From Gemmatimonas sp. (lineage in GTDB: Bacteria; Gemmatimonadota; Gemmatimonadetes; Gemmatimonadales; Gemmatimonadaceae): a DNA stretch of 32,219 bases. Both the position numbers and the translations under genes were made by a program. The notes below the pieces were generated by a model that was not told where the DNA came from, made no database searches, and saw nothing but the letters and a program-made list of their open reading frames with translations. Numbering within the stretch: position 1 is the stretch's first letter; each line of letters begins with the position of its first letter. Below are positions 15,637 through 25,175 of the stretch, piece after piece. Location of the stretch: the NCBI GenBank assembly GCA_021154285.1, contig JAJKIV010000178.1, forward strand, positions 1 through 32,219, in the 5' to 3' direction.

Positions 15637-16953
15637 CTACCGCGACAGTGGGGGCGACCATGCAGGAAGACGCACACCCCCGTTTCGCGTCAACTGTCGC
15701 CACCTCCCGGACTCCGAGTCGATGACGAACAGCTGCTTGGATCCCGTCCTCGTCGACGAGAAAATGATGTGACGACTGTCGGGCGCCCACGATGCGTCCT
15801 CGTTGCTCCCATCACTCGTCAGCTGCTTCACACTTCGGTCGCGCAGCGAAATCGTATTCAACTGGAACGACCCATCGGTCTGCTGCGACTGATATGCGAC
15901 CAGTCTTCCGTCCGGCGACCAATCCGGGTTGGAGCGATAGTTCTGATCGCCGACGCTGTAGGTCAACGGCTGCGGGTTCGTCCCATCCGCGTCGCTAATA
16001 TATATCTCCGGGTGGCCGAGTCGACCCGACGTGAAGGCGAGCCGTCGCCCGTCCGGGCTGAACGTTGGACTCGTGTTGTCCGATCCGCGACCCACAGTGA
16101 TGCGTCGCGCCGGTCCGCGCTCGAATGCCGTCGTCGCGAAGAGATCGGTGCCAGACTCCTCGCCGTGCGTGTAGACGATGACGGCGCCGTCTGGCGCAAA
16201 AACGGGTGTGCTGTTCAATCCGCCGCCAACTGCCTCCAGCCGTCGTGCAGCGCCCGACGCGAGGTCCAGCACGTAGAGCTGGCAACAGCCGTGTGCACCG
16301 ACGACGGAGTAGGCGAGGTGCGTTCCCTTGGGGTGCCAGGTCGGTGACATCCCGCCCGAGTCGTCGCCGACGGGTGTCGGAAACGCTCCATCGCTGTCGA
16401 TCACGTGCAGCCGACCGTTCCGCACGCCCTGCACGTACGCAACGCGCGTGGCCGCGATTCCGTGTACGCCGGTGACCCACGCCTCGAGCTCGTCCGACAC
16501 GTTATGCACCGACATGCGCCACCCGCGTGAGTTCGGCGTGCCGTCGATCGCAAAATCTTTTACGCGCGCGACTTTTTGCTGAGCGACGTCATGCACCGCC
16601 ACGTGAAGGCCGGTGGCCGTTGGTGTCGCCTGTACGATCGCGACCGCGCCAAGCTTCGCGTAGAGCGAATAGTTCCCGTTCTTCCCGGCGACGGGAGCGT
16701 CGGGGAACCCGCTCTCCTCCGCGGCGACGACGTTGATGCGATCGCCGTTGTCGAAGTCGCGCTGCAGGATCGCGCGCAACGAGTCGCCATTCACGCCGGG
16801 AACGCGCAGGACGAGAACGCCCGGCTTCGTATTCGGATCGTAGCGAAGGCCGATGCGGATCGCCTGCTGCAGCGTATCCTGCGCGGTGGCGTGCGCGAGC
16901 GGAATTGTCGTGATCGCGGCAACGAGCAGTGCCGCACGAAGCAGTCGAGTCAT
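15637..16953 (-). CDS. tolB: Tol-Pal system beta-propeller protein TolB
   Basis: A 438-residue periplasmic protein with a signal peptide (LLRAALLVAAITTIPLAHATAQ). The N-terminal alpha/beta domain covers about 30-150, and a C-terminal six-bladed WD40-like propeller contains repeated units such as NTSPTFSPDGRRLAFTSGR, NPDWSPDGRLVAYQSQ and DASWAPDSRHIIFSST. TolB binds Pal and TolA and is part of the machine that constricts the outer membrane at division. The ATG shares a base with the stop of the preceding TonB/TolA-like gene (TGATG). Confidence 0.95.
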   Translation of the reverse strand: MTRLLRAALLVAAITTIPLAHATAQDTLQQAIRIGLRYDPNTKPGVLVLRVPGVNGDSLRAILQRDFDNGDRINVVAAEESGFPDAPVAGKNGNYSLYAKLGAVAIVQATPTATGLHVAVHDVAQQKVARVKDFAIDGTPNSRGWRMSVHNVSDELEAWVTGVHGIAATRVAYVQGVRNGRLHVIDSDGAFPTPVGDDSGGMSPTWHPKGTHLAYSVVGAHGCCQLYVLDLASGAARRLEAVGGGLNSTPVFAPDGAVIVYTHGEESGTDLFATTAFERGPARRITVGRGSDNTSPTFSPDGRRLAFTSGRLGHPEIYISDADGTNPQPLTYSVGDQNYRSNPDWSPDGRLVAYQSQQTDGSFQLNTISLRDRSVKQLTSDGSNEDASWAPDSRHIIFSSTRTGSKQLFVIDSESGRWRQLTRNGGVRLPAWSPPLSR

Positions 16954-17666
16954 CAGCGAATCAACGACGGATCGAAGCTGAAGATAACGGGAAGGAAGTC
17001 GTTCGTATAACTCGATGGAAGCGCGCCGAACGCCTTTGCGGAACCGGCAGCTTCCACGGCGCCCTGCGCCTCGAGATCGAACGCGTAGACGCCGGACTTG
17101 GTGAGAAACCGAAACTCGCCAACGGATCCATCGCGCCTGACGATGAAGAACACCTCGGCGCGAAGTGCTCCGGGATTTCTCGGACTGAAGCGAACAGCGA
17201 TCTGTCGGACGATGTTGTTGACGTACGCCGGGTCGGTGAACTCGACGCCTTCGATCTTCACGTTGGCGACGTCGGTCCCCGTACCGCCTGTTGGTCCGCC
17301 TCCGGCCTTCGGCTGCGGTTCGTCCTTCGGTGCCGCTTTCTTCGCGACCGTTGGAGTGGCCGGTGCCGCTGCCTTCTTCGGCGTGGGTTTCGGCTTCGTT
17401 GGCGCCGGCATGTCTCGCGGATTCGTTTCCGCACGCGGCGGCGGCGGTGCGGGAGTTGGCGGCGGGGCTGGCGCGGGCTGCGGCGTCACTTCACCGATCG
17501 CGCGTGGTGCCGGGGGCGCGGCGATCAGACTCACCTTGTATACGGGCGGAAGCGCCTTCGGCGGAGCGGGACGCGCGAAGATCGCTGCCGCGATGATCGA
17601 CGCGTGTAGCACTGCCGAGACGCCGAGCGGGCCGCCTAACCGCACGCCACTCTGAGGGCGAATCAC
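16953..17666 (-). CDS. TonB/TolA-like energy transducer
   Basis: A 237-residue protein with a single N-terminal membrane anchor (about 11-31, GPLGVSAVLHASIIAAAIF), a Pro/Ala/Lys-rich spacer (about 32-140, APPPTPAPPPPRAE, PTKPKPTPKKAAAP) and a C-terminal TonB-type domain (about 150-237, VNNIVRQIAVRFSPRNPGALRAEVFFIVRRDGSVGEF). Its position between tolR and tolB is that of tolA, so it probably transmits force from TolQR to TolB/Pal. The C-terminal fold pattern is nearer TonB, and the long helical middle domain of enterobacterial TolA is absent. Starts with GTG overlapping the tolR TAG (TAGTG), with GGAGG upstream. Confidence 0.88.
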   Translation of the reverse strand: MIRPQSGVRLGGPLGVSAVLHASIIAAAIFARPAPPKALPPVYKVSLIAAPPAPRAIGEVTPQPAPAPPPTPAPPPPRAETNPRDMPAPTKPKPTPKKAAAPATPTVAKKAAPKDEPQPKAGGGPTGGTGTDVANVKIEGVEFTDPAYVNNIVRQIAVRFSPRNPGALRAEVFFIVRRDGSVGEFRFLTKSGVYAFDLEAQGAVEAAGSAKAFGALPSSYTNDFLPVIFSFDPSLIR

Positions 17667-18076
17667 TACTTCGCCTCCGTCGGCTCCGCGACGAGACCGA
17701 TGTCGCCCACGCCCGCCTGGCGCATCACCGCGAGCACACGCACGACCGAGCCGTAGTTTGCGTTCTCGTCTCCACGGAGATACACGCCCTGCGCGCCGCG
17801 CTTGCTCGCCAGCGCCTTGAACGACGCACGGAACGCATCGAAGCTCATCTCCGACTCGTCGACGAAGATGTGACCCTGCCTGTTCACCGTGACGACCATC
17901 CCGCCCTTGGGATCGAGCGGTTTTGCTTCGGCCGTCGGCAGCTTCACGTCGACGCCACCCTGCATGATCGGCGCGGTGATCATGAAGATCACCATGAGGA
18001 GCATCATCACGTCGATGAGACTCACGACGTTGATCTCCGCATTCAGTGGCGTCCGTTCTCCGCGACGACGATGCAT
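17666..18076 (-). CDS. tolR: TolR/ExbD biopolymer transport protein
   Basis: A 136-residue inner-membrane protein with one transmembrane helix (about 17-37, VVSLIDVMMLLMVIFMITAPI). The conserved aspartate in SLIDVMMLLMVIF is the proton-conducting residue of the ExbD/TolR family. The periplasmic domain follows (VDVKLPTAEAKPLDPKG...). It works with TolQ as the proton-driven motor for the Tol-Pal system. The start at 18076 is preceded by GGAGG and sits four bases after the tolQ stop. TolR rather than ExbD is inferred from the tol gene order. Confidence 0.93.
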   Translation of the reverse strand: MHRRRGERTPLNAEINVVSLIDVMMLLMVIFMITAPIMQGGVDVKLPTAEAKPLDPKGGMVVTVNRQGHIFVDESEMSFDAFRASFKALASKRGAQGVYLRGDENANYGSVVRVLAVMRQAGVGDIGLVAEPTEAK

Positions 18077-18080
18077 GCTG

Positions 18081-18800
18081 CTAGATCCTCCCCTCGCGAA
18101 CCATCAGCGCGATGAGCTCGGAGCCGAAGCCTTCGAGCTCACTGTCCAGCCGATTCACGCGGTTCGCGAAGATGTTGTACCCGAACACCGCAGGAATGGC
18201 CACGGCCAGCGCGGCCGCGGTGGCGATCAGCGCCTCTCCAATACCCGGCGCTACCGCCGCGATGTTCCCTGAGCCCTGCGTCGCGATGCCCGTGAAGGCC
18301 GAAATCACGCCGAGCACGGTACCGAGCAGCCCGATGAGCGGGCTCACTGAACCGATCGTCGCGAGCGACGCCACGAACCGCGACAACGAATCGCGCTCCG
18401 CGTTCGTCTCCGCGTCGAGCACGAGGCGCAACGCTTCGACCTGTGACCCGCTGAGCCGCGCCGTTCGCTCGGCCGACGCCGCCAGCGCGGGCTTGGTCTG
18501 CGACAGAAACTGCACCGCGCGGTTGAACACACGAGTGAACGGGCTCGCCTTGGCGTGCTTCGCGAGCGTCGCGACCTCCTCGAGCGACTGCGCACGATCG
18601 AAGCTCCGGATGAACGCGTTGGCTGCGCTGCGCACACGCCGGAATTCCACCCACTTGCCGAACATCACCGCCCAGCTGAGCAGCGACAGCACGGCGAGCA
18701 GACCAAGCACGATCTTCGTCACAAGCGTCGCGTTCTGGATCATCTCCCACGGCGTCGTGGGGACGGCCCTGCCGACCTGAAGGTACGCGAGCACGATCAC
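18081..18800 (-). CDS. tolQ: TolQ/ExbB proton channel protein
   Basis: A 239-residue inner-membrane protein with three predicted helices: about 22-45 (LVTKIVLGLLAVLSLLSWAVMF), about 140-160 (LATIGSVSPLIGLLGTVLGVISAF) and about 180-200 (GIGEALIATAAALAVAIPAVFGYN). The GSVSPLIGLLGTVLG and GIGEALIATAAALAVAIPAV segments are the MotA/TolQ/ExbB signature. I place the start at the GTG at 18800 (MIVLAYLQVGR), which overlaps the epimerase TGA (GTGA). The ORF-track start at 18887 lies inside the epimerase gene. TolQ forms the stator channel with TolR. Confidence 0.93.
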   Translation of the reverse strand: MIVLAYLQVGRAVPTTPWEMIQNATLVTKIVLGLLAVLSLLSWAVMFGKWVEFRRVRSAANAFIRSFDRAQSLEEVATLAKHAKASPFTRVFNRAVQFLSQTKPALAASAERTARLSGSQVEALRLVLDAETNAERDSLSRFVASLATIGSVSPLIGLLGTVLGVISAFTGIATQGSGNIAAVAPGIGEALIATAAALAVAIPAVFGYNIFANRVNRLDSELEGFGSELIALMVREGRI

Positions 18801-19765
18801 GTCGGTTGACGCTCCCGCCCGAACCGCGCGGCGAAAAACGCGAACGTCTCCTCGAGTCCCGTATGGAGGTCGACACGTGGTGTCCACCCGAGCTCGCGCT
18901 TCGCCTTGTCGATGTTGACGGCGGATCGCTCCTGCTCGCCCGGCCGCGCGGGCGCGAGATGCACCGGAACGTCGGAACCGGCACTACGCTGCAACGCGGC
19001 CGCGAGATCGACCACCGACGTTTCGACGCCGGTGCCGATGTTGAACCCGCGCGCGTCGAGCCGCCCCGGCGCGGGCAGCGTTCGCGTTGCCGCGGCAAGG
19101 TTCGCCCGCGCCACGTCTTTCACGAACACGTAGTCGCGCGTCTGCGATCCATCACCGAACACGGTCAGCGGCTGCCTCGTTAGGATTCGATTGCAGAATA
19201 TGGCGACGACTCCCGCCTCGCCGTGCGGATCCTGACGAGGTCCGTACACATTCGCATAACGAAGCGCCACGGTGTCCACGCGGTGCACGCGCGCGTAATA
19301 CGCGAGATACAGCTCCGCGCTCAACTTCGCGATTCCGTACGGCGACTCCGGGTCCTTGGGGAAGTCCTCCACGTTGGGCGGCGTCACGAAATCGCCATAG
19401 AGCGCGCCGCCAGTCGATGAGAAGATGAACCGCGTCGGATGTCCCGAGGCACGCACCGCCTCGACCAGGTTCAGAGTGCCGACGACGTTGATGGTCGCGT
19501 CGAACCCCGGATTCGCGACGCTCTTTCGCACGTCGATCTGCGCGCCGAGGTGCGAGATCACGTCGAACCTCCCATCGCGAACAGCGCTCGCCGCGTCAGC
19601 GCTCGTGAGGTCCAGTTCCAGGAGACGCGCGCGTTCCGGAAGATTTTCGCGGCGCCCTGTTGCGAAGTTGTCGAGGATCGTGACGTCGTACCCGTTCTCC
19701 AGATACAGGTCGGCCACGTGAGAGCCAATGAATCCGGCGCCGCCGGTGACGAGAGCGCGCGGCAC
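18797..19765 (-). CDS. NAD-dependent nucleotide-sugar epimerase/dehydratase (GalE-like SDR)
   Basis: A 322-residue extended short-chain dehydrogenase. The NAD-binding motif GGAGFIGSHV is at about residues 8-17, the catalytic YGIAK (YxxxK) at about 143-147, and the substrate-side LRYANVYGPRQDPHGEAGVV, FGDGSQTRDYVFVKD and WTPRVDLHTGLEET segments are typical of UDP-glucose 4-epimerase-like enzymes. Substrate specificity is not certain; a surface polysaccharide or LPS sugar is likely given the envelope operon that follows. Starts with GTG at 19765, with a GAGG about nine bases upstream. It is translationally coupled to tolQ, which is not a standard tol arrangement. Confidence 0.9.
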   Translation of the reverse strand: MPRALVTGGAGFIGSHVADLYLENGYDVTILDNFATGRRENLPERARLLELDLTSADAASAVRDGRFDVISHLGAQIDVRKSVANPGFDATINVVGTLNLVEAVRASGHPTRFIFSSTGGALYGDFVTPPNVEDFPKDPESPYGIAKLSAELYLAYYARVHRVDTVALRYANVYGPRQDPHGEAGVVAIFCNRILTRQPLTVFGDGSQTRDYVFVKDVARANLAAATRTLPAPGRLDARGFNIGTGVETSVVDLAAALQRSAGSDVPVHLAPARPGEQERSAVNIDKAKRELGWTPRVDLHTGLEETFAFFAARFGRERQPT

Positions 19766-19833
19766 GTCAGCGGACCTCGATCGTTGCGAGATGGCGAATC
19801 ATTCGATTAGGCAGGCGTGAGTTGGTCGGACGA

Positions 19834-19856
19834 TGGCAAACCTCGGTCTTTTGCCA
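19834..19856. promoter_or_regulatory. Perfect 7-base inverted repeat upstream of the epimerase
   Basis: TGGCAAA (19834-19840) and TTTGCCA (19850-19856) are separated by nine bases, in the 247-base gap between the epimerase start and the upstream gene. The spacing suits either a dimeric repressor site or a small RNA stem. No T run follows. A second short stem, GTCAC-TCTT-GTGAC, lies near 19877-19890. The rest of the gap shows no coding signal on either strand. Confidence 0.35.
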
Positions 19857-19962
19857 CGAGTCGGACGTGCGTCAGGTCACTCTTGTGACGCGCGAGCCCA
19901 CCAATGTGCAAACGGCGCCGAGGCCGAAGCCGCGGCGCCGCTGCGCCATCGATCCTGTCATG

Positions 19963-19991
19963 AGGGCGATCGCGGACGTCACGGTCGCCCT
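19963..19991 (-). terminator. Stem-loop downstream of the secreted protein gene
   Basis: AGGGCGA (19963-19969) pairs with TCGCCCT (19985-19991) around a 15-base loop, starting about 21 bases after the stop of the 20013 gene. It is placed as a transcription end would be, but lacks the U-tract of an intrinsic terminator, so it may only protect the 3' end or act with Rho. Confidence 0.35.
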
Positions 19992-20012
19992 AAGATAACC
20001 GGCCCCTGGGGT

Positions 20013-20846
20013 TCAGGGCATCTTGGCGGTCACGCGCGCGTGCGTGCCCTGTTCGATCGAATCGTATCTCTGATCGACGATGAGGGCAGTCGCCCCCTGT
20101 GGTGTCACCCGGACGATCTGCGCAATGGCGATCTCGGATTCTGGTAAGACTACACCATAGGGGGACATGTGACGCGGGCGATAGAAGCTGATCTGATCGC
20201 CCGCTCGCATGCCCGGCGCAGCGGCCACGACCACATACGACTGAAGCGACGGCAGCACCGGTTCGCTCTTAAGCCAGAGCACGAACGTCTCGGCGCCATC
20301 ATTCACCGCCGCCGGGCGGCCCGCGCCGGCCGGCGACGGATCCATCGGGACGAGCTGATCGCCGATCTGGACCGGCTCGAAGCGGGCCACGACACGCGCC
20401 TCGGCCGCCTGGCCGGGCTGCGCCCGCTCAATGACGACGATGCCCGTCGGCACCATGACCTGGCCGAGGCCTTGGAGCATAGGGCCCGGGCGGGCGGACA
20501 CGTAGCGCGTGCCGGCAGCCGCGGACATGCCGGCGGGCACGGTCACGAACACGCGTTCGTACGACTGCAGTGGCCGCTCGACGTCCGTGAGCGGGATAGC
20601 GGGCACGTCTCCGGTTCCGACGATCAGGCCGGCGTTTGCCGGTCCGCCCAAACGATCGACCCACGGTGCGGCGTAATACTCGCCCGGTCGAACCGTATTC
20701 GGCGATTGCACCGGGCCCGCCTGCCAGGACGAGGCCAGCGCGACGTCCATGTTTGATTGCTGTGCCGAGGCGAACGTGGGGGCCATCACGGCCCCCACGA
20801 GTGCAATCGCCAGCTGGCTAGAACGGAAGATCGTCATCCTCATCAT
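20013..20846 (-). CDS. Exported protein of unknown function
   Basis: A 277-residue protein with a clear signal peptide (RSSQLAIALVGAVMAPTFASAQ). The mature part is rich in Pro, Gly and Val with beta-type segments (RVFVTVPAGMSAAAGTRYVSA, VVVAAAPGMRAGDQISFYRP, IAIAQIVRVTPQGATALIVD). The ending resembles a small C-terminal beta domain that sets an organic boundary in several secreted proteins, but I do not recognise the family. No catalytic motif is visible. It begins inside the 3' end of ssb: ATGATGAGGATG within the codons for the acidic ssb tail gives three in-frame start candidates, with GGAG upstream of the first. Probably periplasmic or envelope-associated. The gene precedes the epimerase-tol block with a 247-base gap. 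Confidence 0.8.
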   Translation of the reverse strand: MMRMTIFRSSQLAIALVGAVMAPTFASAQQSNMDVALASSWQAGPVQSPNTVRPGEYYAAPWVDRLGGPANAGLIVGTGDVPAIPLTDVERPLQSYERVFVTVPAGMSAAAGTRYVSARPGPMLQGLGQVMVPTGIVVIERAQPGQAAEARVVARFEPVQIGDQLVPMDPSPAGAGRPAAVNDGAETFVLWLKSEPVLPSLQSYVVVAAAPGMRAGDQISFYRPRHMSPYGVVLPESEIAIAQIVRVTPQGATALIVDQRYDSIEQGTHARVTAKMP

Positions 20847-21318
20847 TCAACGCTCCGGGAAAGTCCTCGAAGTCCTCGCCGGCTGCGCCCGCCGCGCTCT
20901 TTGCGCGCTCGGGTGCGCGGCTGCGACTCATTCCGGAACCTCCCTCGGAGTCGTGACTGTCGCCGCCGCCGCGGCCGCCGCCCAGCATGATCAACTCACG
21001 GACATTGATCTCCGTGCTGTACCGGGTCTGGCCATCTTTGTCTGTCCACTGCCGGTACTCGATGCGTCCCTCGACGTAAATCTTGTCGCCCTTCTTGACG
21101 TACTTCTCGACGATGTCCGCGAGTTGCGAACCTTTGGTGTTCCAGACCACACAGCGGTGCCATTCCGTTTTTTCCTGACGGTCGCCCGACTGGTTGTTCC
21201 AAGAACGACTCGTGGCGAGCGAAAAGGTTGCAACGCGGTTGCCACCGGTGGTGGACCGGATCTCGGGGTCGGCACCGAGGTTCCCGATCAACGTCACCTT
21301 GTTCAAGCTTCGGCTCAC
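20818..21318 (-). CDS. ssb: Single-stranded DNA-binding protein
   Basis: A 166-residue OB-fold protein (about residues 1-110: SRSLNKVTLIGNLGADPEIR, FSLATSRSWNNQSGDRQEKTEWHRCVVWN, YVEGRIEYRQWTDKDGQTRYSTEI). A Gly/Ser-rich linker follows, and the acidic C-terminal tip DEDDDLPF recruits repair and replication partners. The GTG at 21318 has an excellent ribosome-binding site (AGGAGG, five bases away). The long upstream extension in the ORF track is not coding. The 127 bases between rimI and ssb hold a TTGACG that could be a -35 box, but no convincing -10. Its last codons overlap the start of the next gene by 29 bases. Confidence 0.96.
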   Translation of the reverse strand: MSRSLNKVTLIGNLGADPEIRSTTGGNRVATFSLATSRSWNNQSGDRQEKTEWHRCVVWNTKGSQLADIVEKYVKKGDKIYVEGRIEYRQWTDKDGQTRYSTEINVRELIMLGGGRGGGDSHDSEGGSGMSRSRAPERAKSAAGAAGEDFEDFPGALNDEDDDLPF

Positions 21319-21445
21319 AGTTCCTCCTGGCGAGTGATGAAGTGCTCGCCGCGGAAAGTAGGGGTCAGAGCCGACACGCCCGCAAACAAATCGGTGCGCG
21401 TCAAGCAGTTTGGTTGCGAGTGGCGAATAGGCGCTGCAAGGCAGG

Positions 21446-21934
21446 TCACAATTCGCGTCGAAGCACCAGCGCGTCTTCGACGGGCTTACGGTAATACTTG
21501 GCACGCCGCCCGGCCACCTCGAAGCCGCGCGACGCGTACAGGGCCCGCGCTCCGGCATTCGACTCGCGGACTTCGAGAAACACGACGTGGGAGTGCCGCT
21601 CTTTCGCGATGTCGAGCGCGTGATCGAGCAGACGCGCGCCAACGCCGGCGCGCCGAACGTCGTTAGCCACCGCCAGGTTCGCAATCTCGGCTTCGTCGAC
21701 GACATACCACGACACCACGTAGCCGAGCACACGGCCGCTCACGGCATCCTCGGCGACCGCAAAATGCACGAGGGGATTCCCGAACAGTGCGCGAAACGAA
21801 CCGGGAGACCAGGGATCGCCGAATGCGCGCCGTTCGATGGCGGCAATGTCGTCGACGTCGTCACGCCGGGCTCCTCGAATCACGAAGTCGCGACGCGGCA
21901 ACGCAGGGCTCGCGTGCGCCCTCGTGTCGGTCAT
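21446..21934 (-). CDS. rimI: Ribosomal protein S18-alanine N-acetyltransferase RimI-like
   Basis: A 162-residue GNAT acetyltransferase. Visible are the beta4 strand IANLAVANDVRRAGVGARLLDHAL with the acetyl-CoA pyrophosphate loop R-R-A-G-V-G-A, and the C-terminal VFLEVRESNAGARALYASRGFEVAGRRAKYY, characteristic of RimI. It acetylates the N-terminus of S18 in E. coli; here that substrate is inferred. I start at the ATG at 21934 (MTDTRAHASP), which overlaps the tsaB TGA (ATGA). The tsaE-tsaB-rimI order is common in bacteria and supports the call. Confidence 0.92.
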   Translation of the reverse strand: MTDTRAHASPALPRRDFVIRGARRDDVDDIAAIERRAFGDPWSPGSFRALFGNPLVHFAVAEDAVSGRVLGYVVSWYVVDEAEIANLAVANDVRRAGVGARLLDHALDIAKERHSHVVFLEVRESNAGARALYASRGFEVAGRRAKYYRKPVEDALVLRREL

Positions 21935-22590
21935 CCGGTCGTCAGCGCGCGCCCGTGCGCCGCCTCCCATTTCACCTGCGCCTCGGCAAGCCGTCCGTAG
22001 TTAGGCTCCCAGGTCGCGAGGTCCGCCGCGGCCGGCCACGGTGCGAGACTCCCGAGCTTCGCGACACCGCGCGCGTGCGGACTGACCACCAGTTGTTCGG
22101 CTGGGCCGACAGGTCGAGCGGCGTGCTCGCGCGCAAACTCACCGAGCGCGGCACGCGCGAGCAGCGTGGTGGATGATTCCGTCGTGATCGCGCGATCGGT
22201 GATGGAGAACGCACAGGCAAACACGTCGCCACGCATGGCGTCGAGCACCGCCACGTAGCGGCCAGGCGTCACGACAGGCTCCGCGCCGGCCACGATCAGC
22301 AGCAATGACGACACGGGATGCAGCGGCGTGCGCGCGCTCAGCGCAAGTCCCTTCGCGATCGCGCCGGCGATCCGCAGGCTCGTGAAGCTGCCCGGCCCTT
22401 CGCCGCACGCCACCCGGTCGATCGCGTTAGGCGCGATGCCTGCCTCGGCCAGCGCCTCCGCAACCGCGGGCATCAGTCGCTCTTCGTGGACACCACGCAT
22501 CGCTGTTTCGCGCAAAGCCACCACGACGCCGTCGCGAATCACGGCCACGCTGCCGGTATACGTCGATGCCTCGAGCGCGAGCGTAATCAT
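21931..22590 (-). CDS. tsaB: tRNA t6A biosynthesis protein TsaB
   Basis: A 219-residue ASKHA-fold protein. The start MITLALEASTYTGSVAV and the segment GEGPGSFTSLRIAGAIAKGLA are the TsaB hallmarks. It pairs with TsaD (not in this window) and TsaE to transfer threonylcarbamoyl to adenosine 37 of tRNAs reading ANN codons. TsaB itself has lost the catalytic metal site and is structural. The ATG at 22590 is one base after the tsaE stop. The 31 extra N-terminal residues in the ORF track are out-of-frame tsaE sequence. Confidence 0.95.
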   Translation of the reverse strand: MITLALEASTYTGSVAVIRDGVVVALRETAMRGVHEERLMPAVAEALAEAGIAPNAIDRVACGEGPGSFTSLRIAGAIAKGLALSARTPLHPVSSLLLIVAGAEPVVTPGRYVAVLDAMRGDVFACAFSITDRAITTESSTTLLARAALGEFAREHAARPVGPAEQLVVSPHARGVAKLGSLAPWPAAADLATWEPNYGRLAEAQVKWEAAHGRALTTG

Positions 22591-22591
22591 G

Positions 22592-22993
22592 TCAGCCGGC
22601 GAGCAAAACGCGGCGATCCGGGTCGACCTGAGCGTGCTCGAGATCGATCGGCACGTGGCCGGCGGGAATGAGATCGCCCGCACGCTCCGGCCACTCGACG
22701 ATGACCAGCGCGTGCGACGTAGAGATCTCGTCCCACCCGATGTTGACGAGCTCGGACGGCCGCTGAATGCGGTAGAGATCGAGATGATAAACGGGCGACC
22801 GCGGCGCGTCGTATCGGTGGACCAGCGCGAACGTCGGGCTGGTCACCGGCTCCGTCACGCCATAGCCCGCGCAGATCGCCTGCGCGAGCGTCGTCTTTCC
22901 AGCGCCCAGGTCGCCGGCCAGCGTGATGATGAGCGGCGGCCTGGCGGCCCGACCCAAGGCCTCACCCCACGCGACGAGCTCCTCGCGCGTCAT
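22592..22993 (-). CDS. tsaE: tRNA t6A biosynthesis ATPase TsaE
   Basis: A 133-residue P-loop ATPase. Walker A is GDLGAGKTT (about residues 27-35), followed by the family's TSPTFALVHRY and VYHLDLYRI, with the acidic VIVEWPERAGD. TsaE drives cycling of the TsaBD complex. I prefer the ATG at 22993 (MTREELVAWGEALGR). The GTG at 23095 in the ORF track would overlap uvrB by 32 bases, and its extra 34 residues have many A/T third codon positions (ACA CCA ATA CCT GAT CTT), unlike the rest of the window. Neither start has a clear Shine-Dalgarno, so the start is not certain. Confidence 0.9.
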   Translation of the reverse strand: MTREELVAWGEALGRAARPPLIITLAGDLGAGKTTLAQAICAGYGVTEPVTSPTFALVHRYDAPRSPVYHLDLYRIQRPSELVNIGWDEISTSHALVIVEWPERAGDLIPAGHVPIDLEHAQVDPDRRVLLAG

Positions 22994-23063
22994 CGCGACA
23001 CGCCCGCGCACTGCAAGCGCCGGAACGAGATGGTGGAACTGTTGCACGGGCGTGTGTGGAAGA

Positions 23064-25124
<2,061 letters not shown>

Positions 25125-25130
25125 GGCCGC

Positions 25131-25159
25131 AATATAATGCGCCGCCTCGGAGTTTGTTC
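25131..25159 (-). promoter_or_regulatory. uvrB: Putative leaderless promoter of uvrB
   Basis: Read on the minus strand, TATATT (25131-25136) ends six bases before the uvrB ATG, with GCGGCC between. A -10 box in this position would place the transcription start on the A of the ATG. The corresponding -35 (GAACAA at 17-base spacing, 25154-25159) matches the consensus poorly. The AT-rich box stands out in a 51-base gap that is otherwise GC-rich. Confidence 0.4.
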
Positions 25160-25175
25160 GGGCCGCTAACGGTTG

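Noticed and set aside
19833-20147. Plus-strand ORF of 104 aa in the gap before the epimerase
   Set aside because: Runs antisense into the exported-protein gene, has no ribosome-binding site and no recognisable features.
25133-25138. Perfect TATAAT on the plus strand upstream of uvrB
   Set aside because: No plus-strand gene lies downstream and no -35 is visible. It is the partly palindromic image of the minus-strand TATATT.
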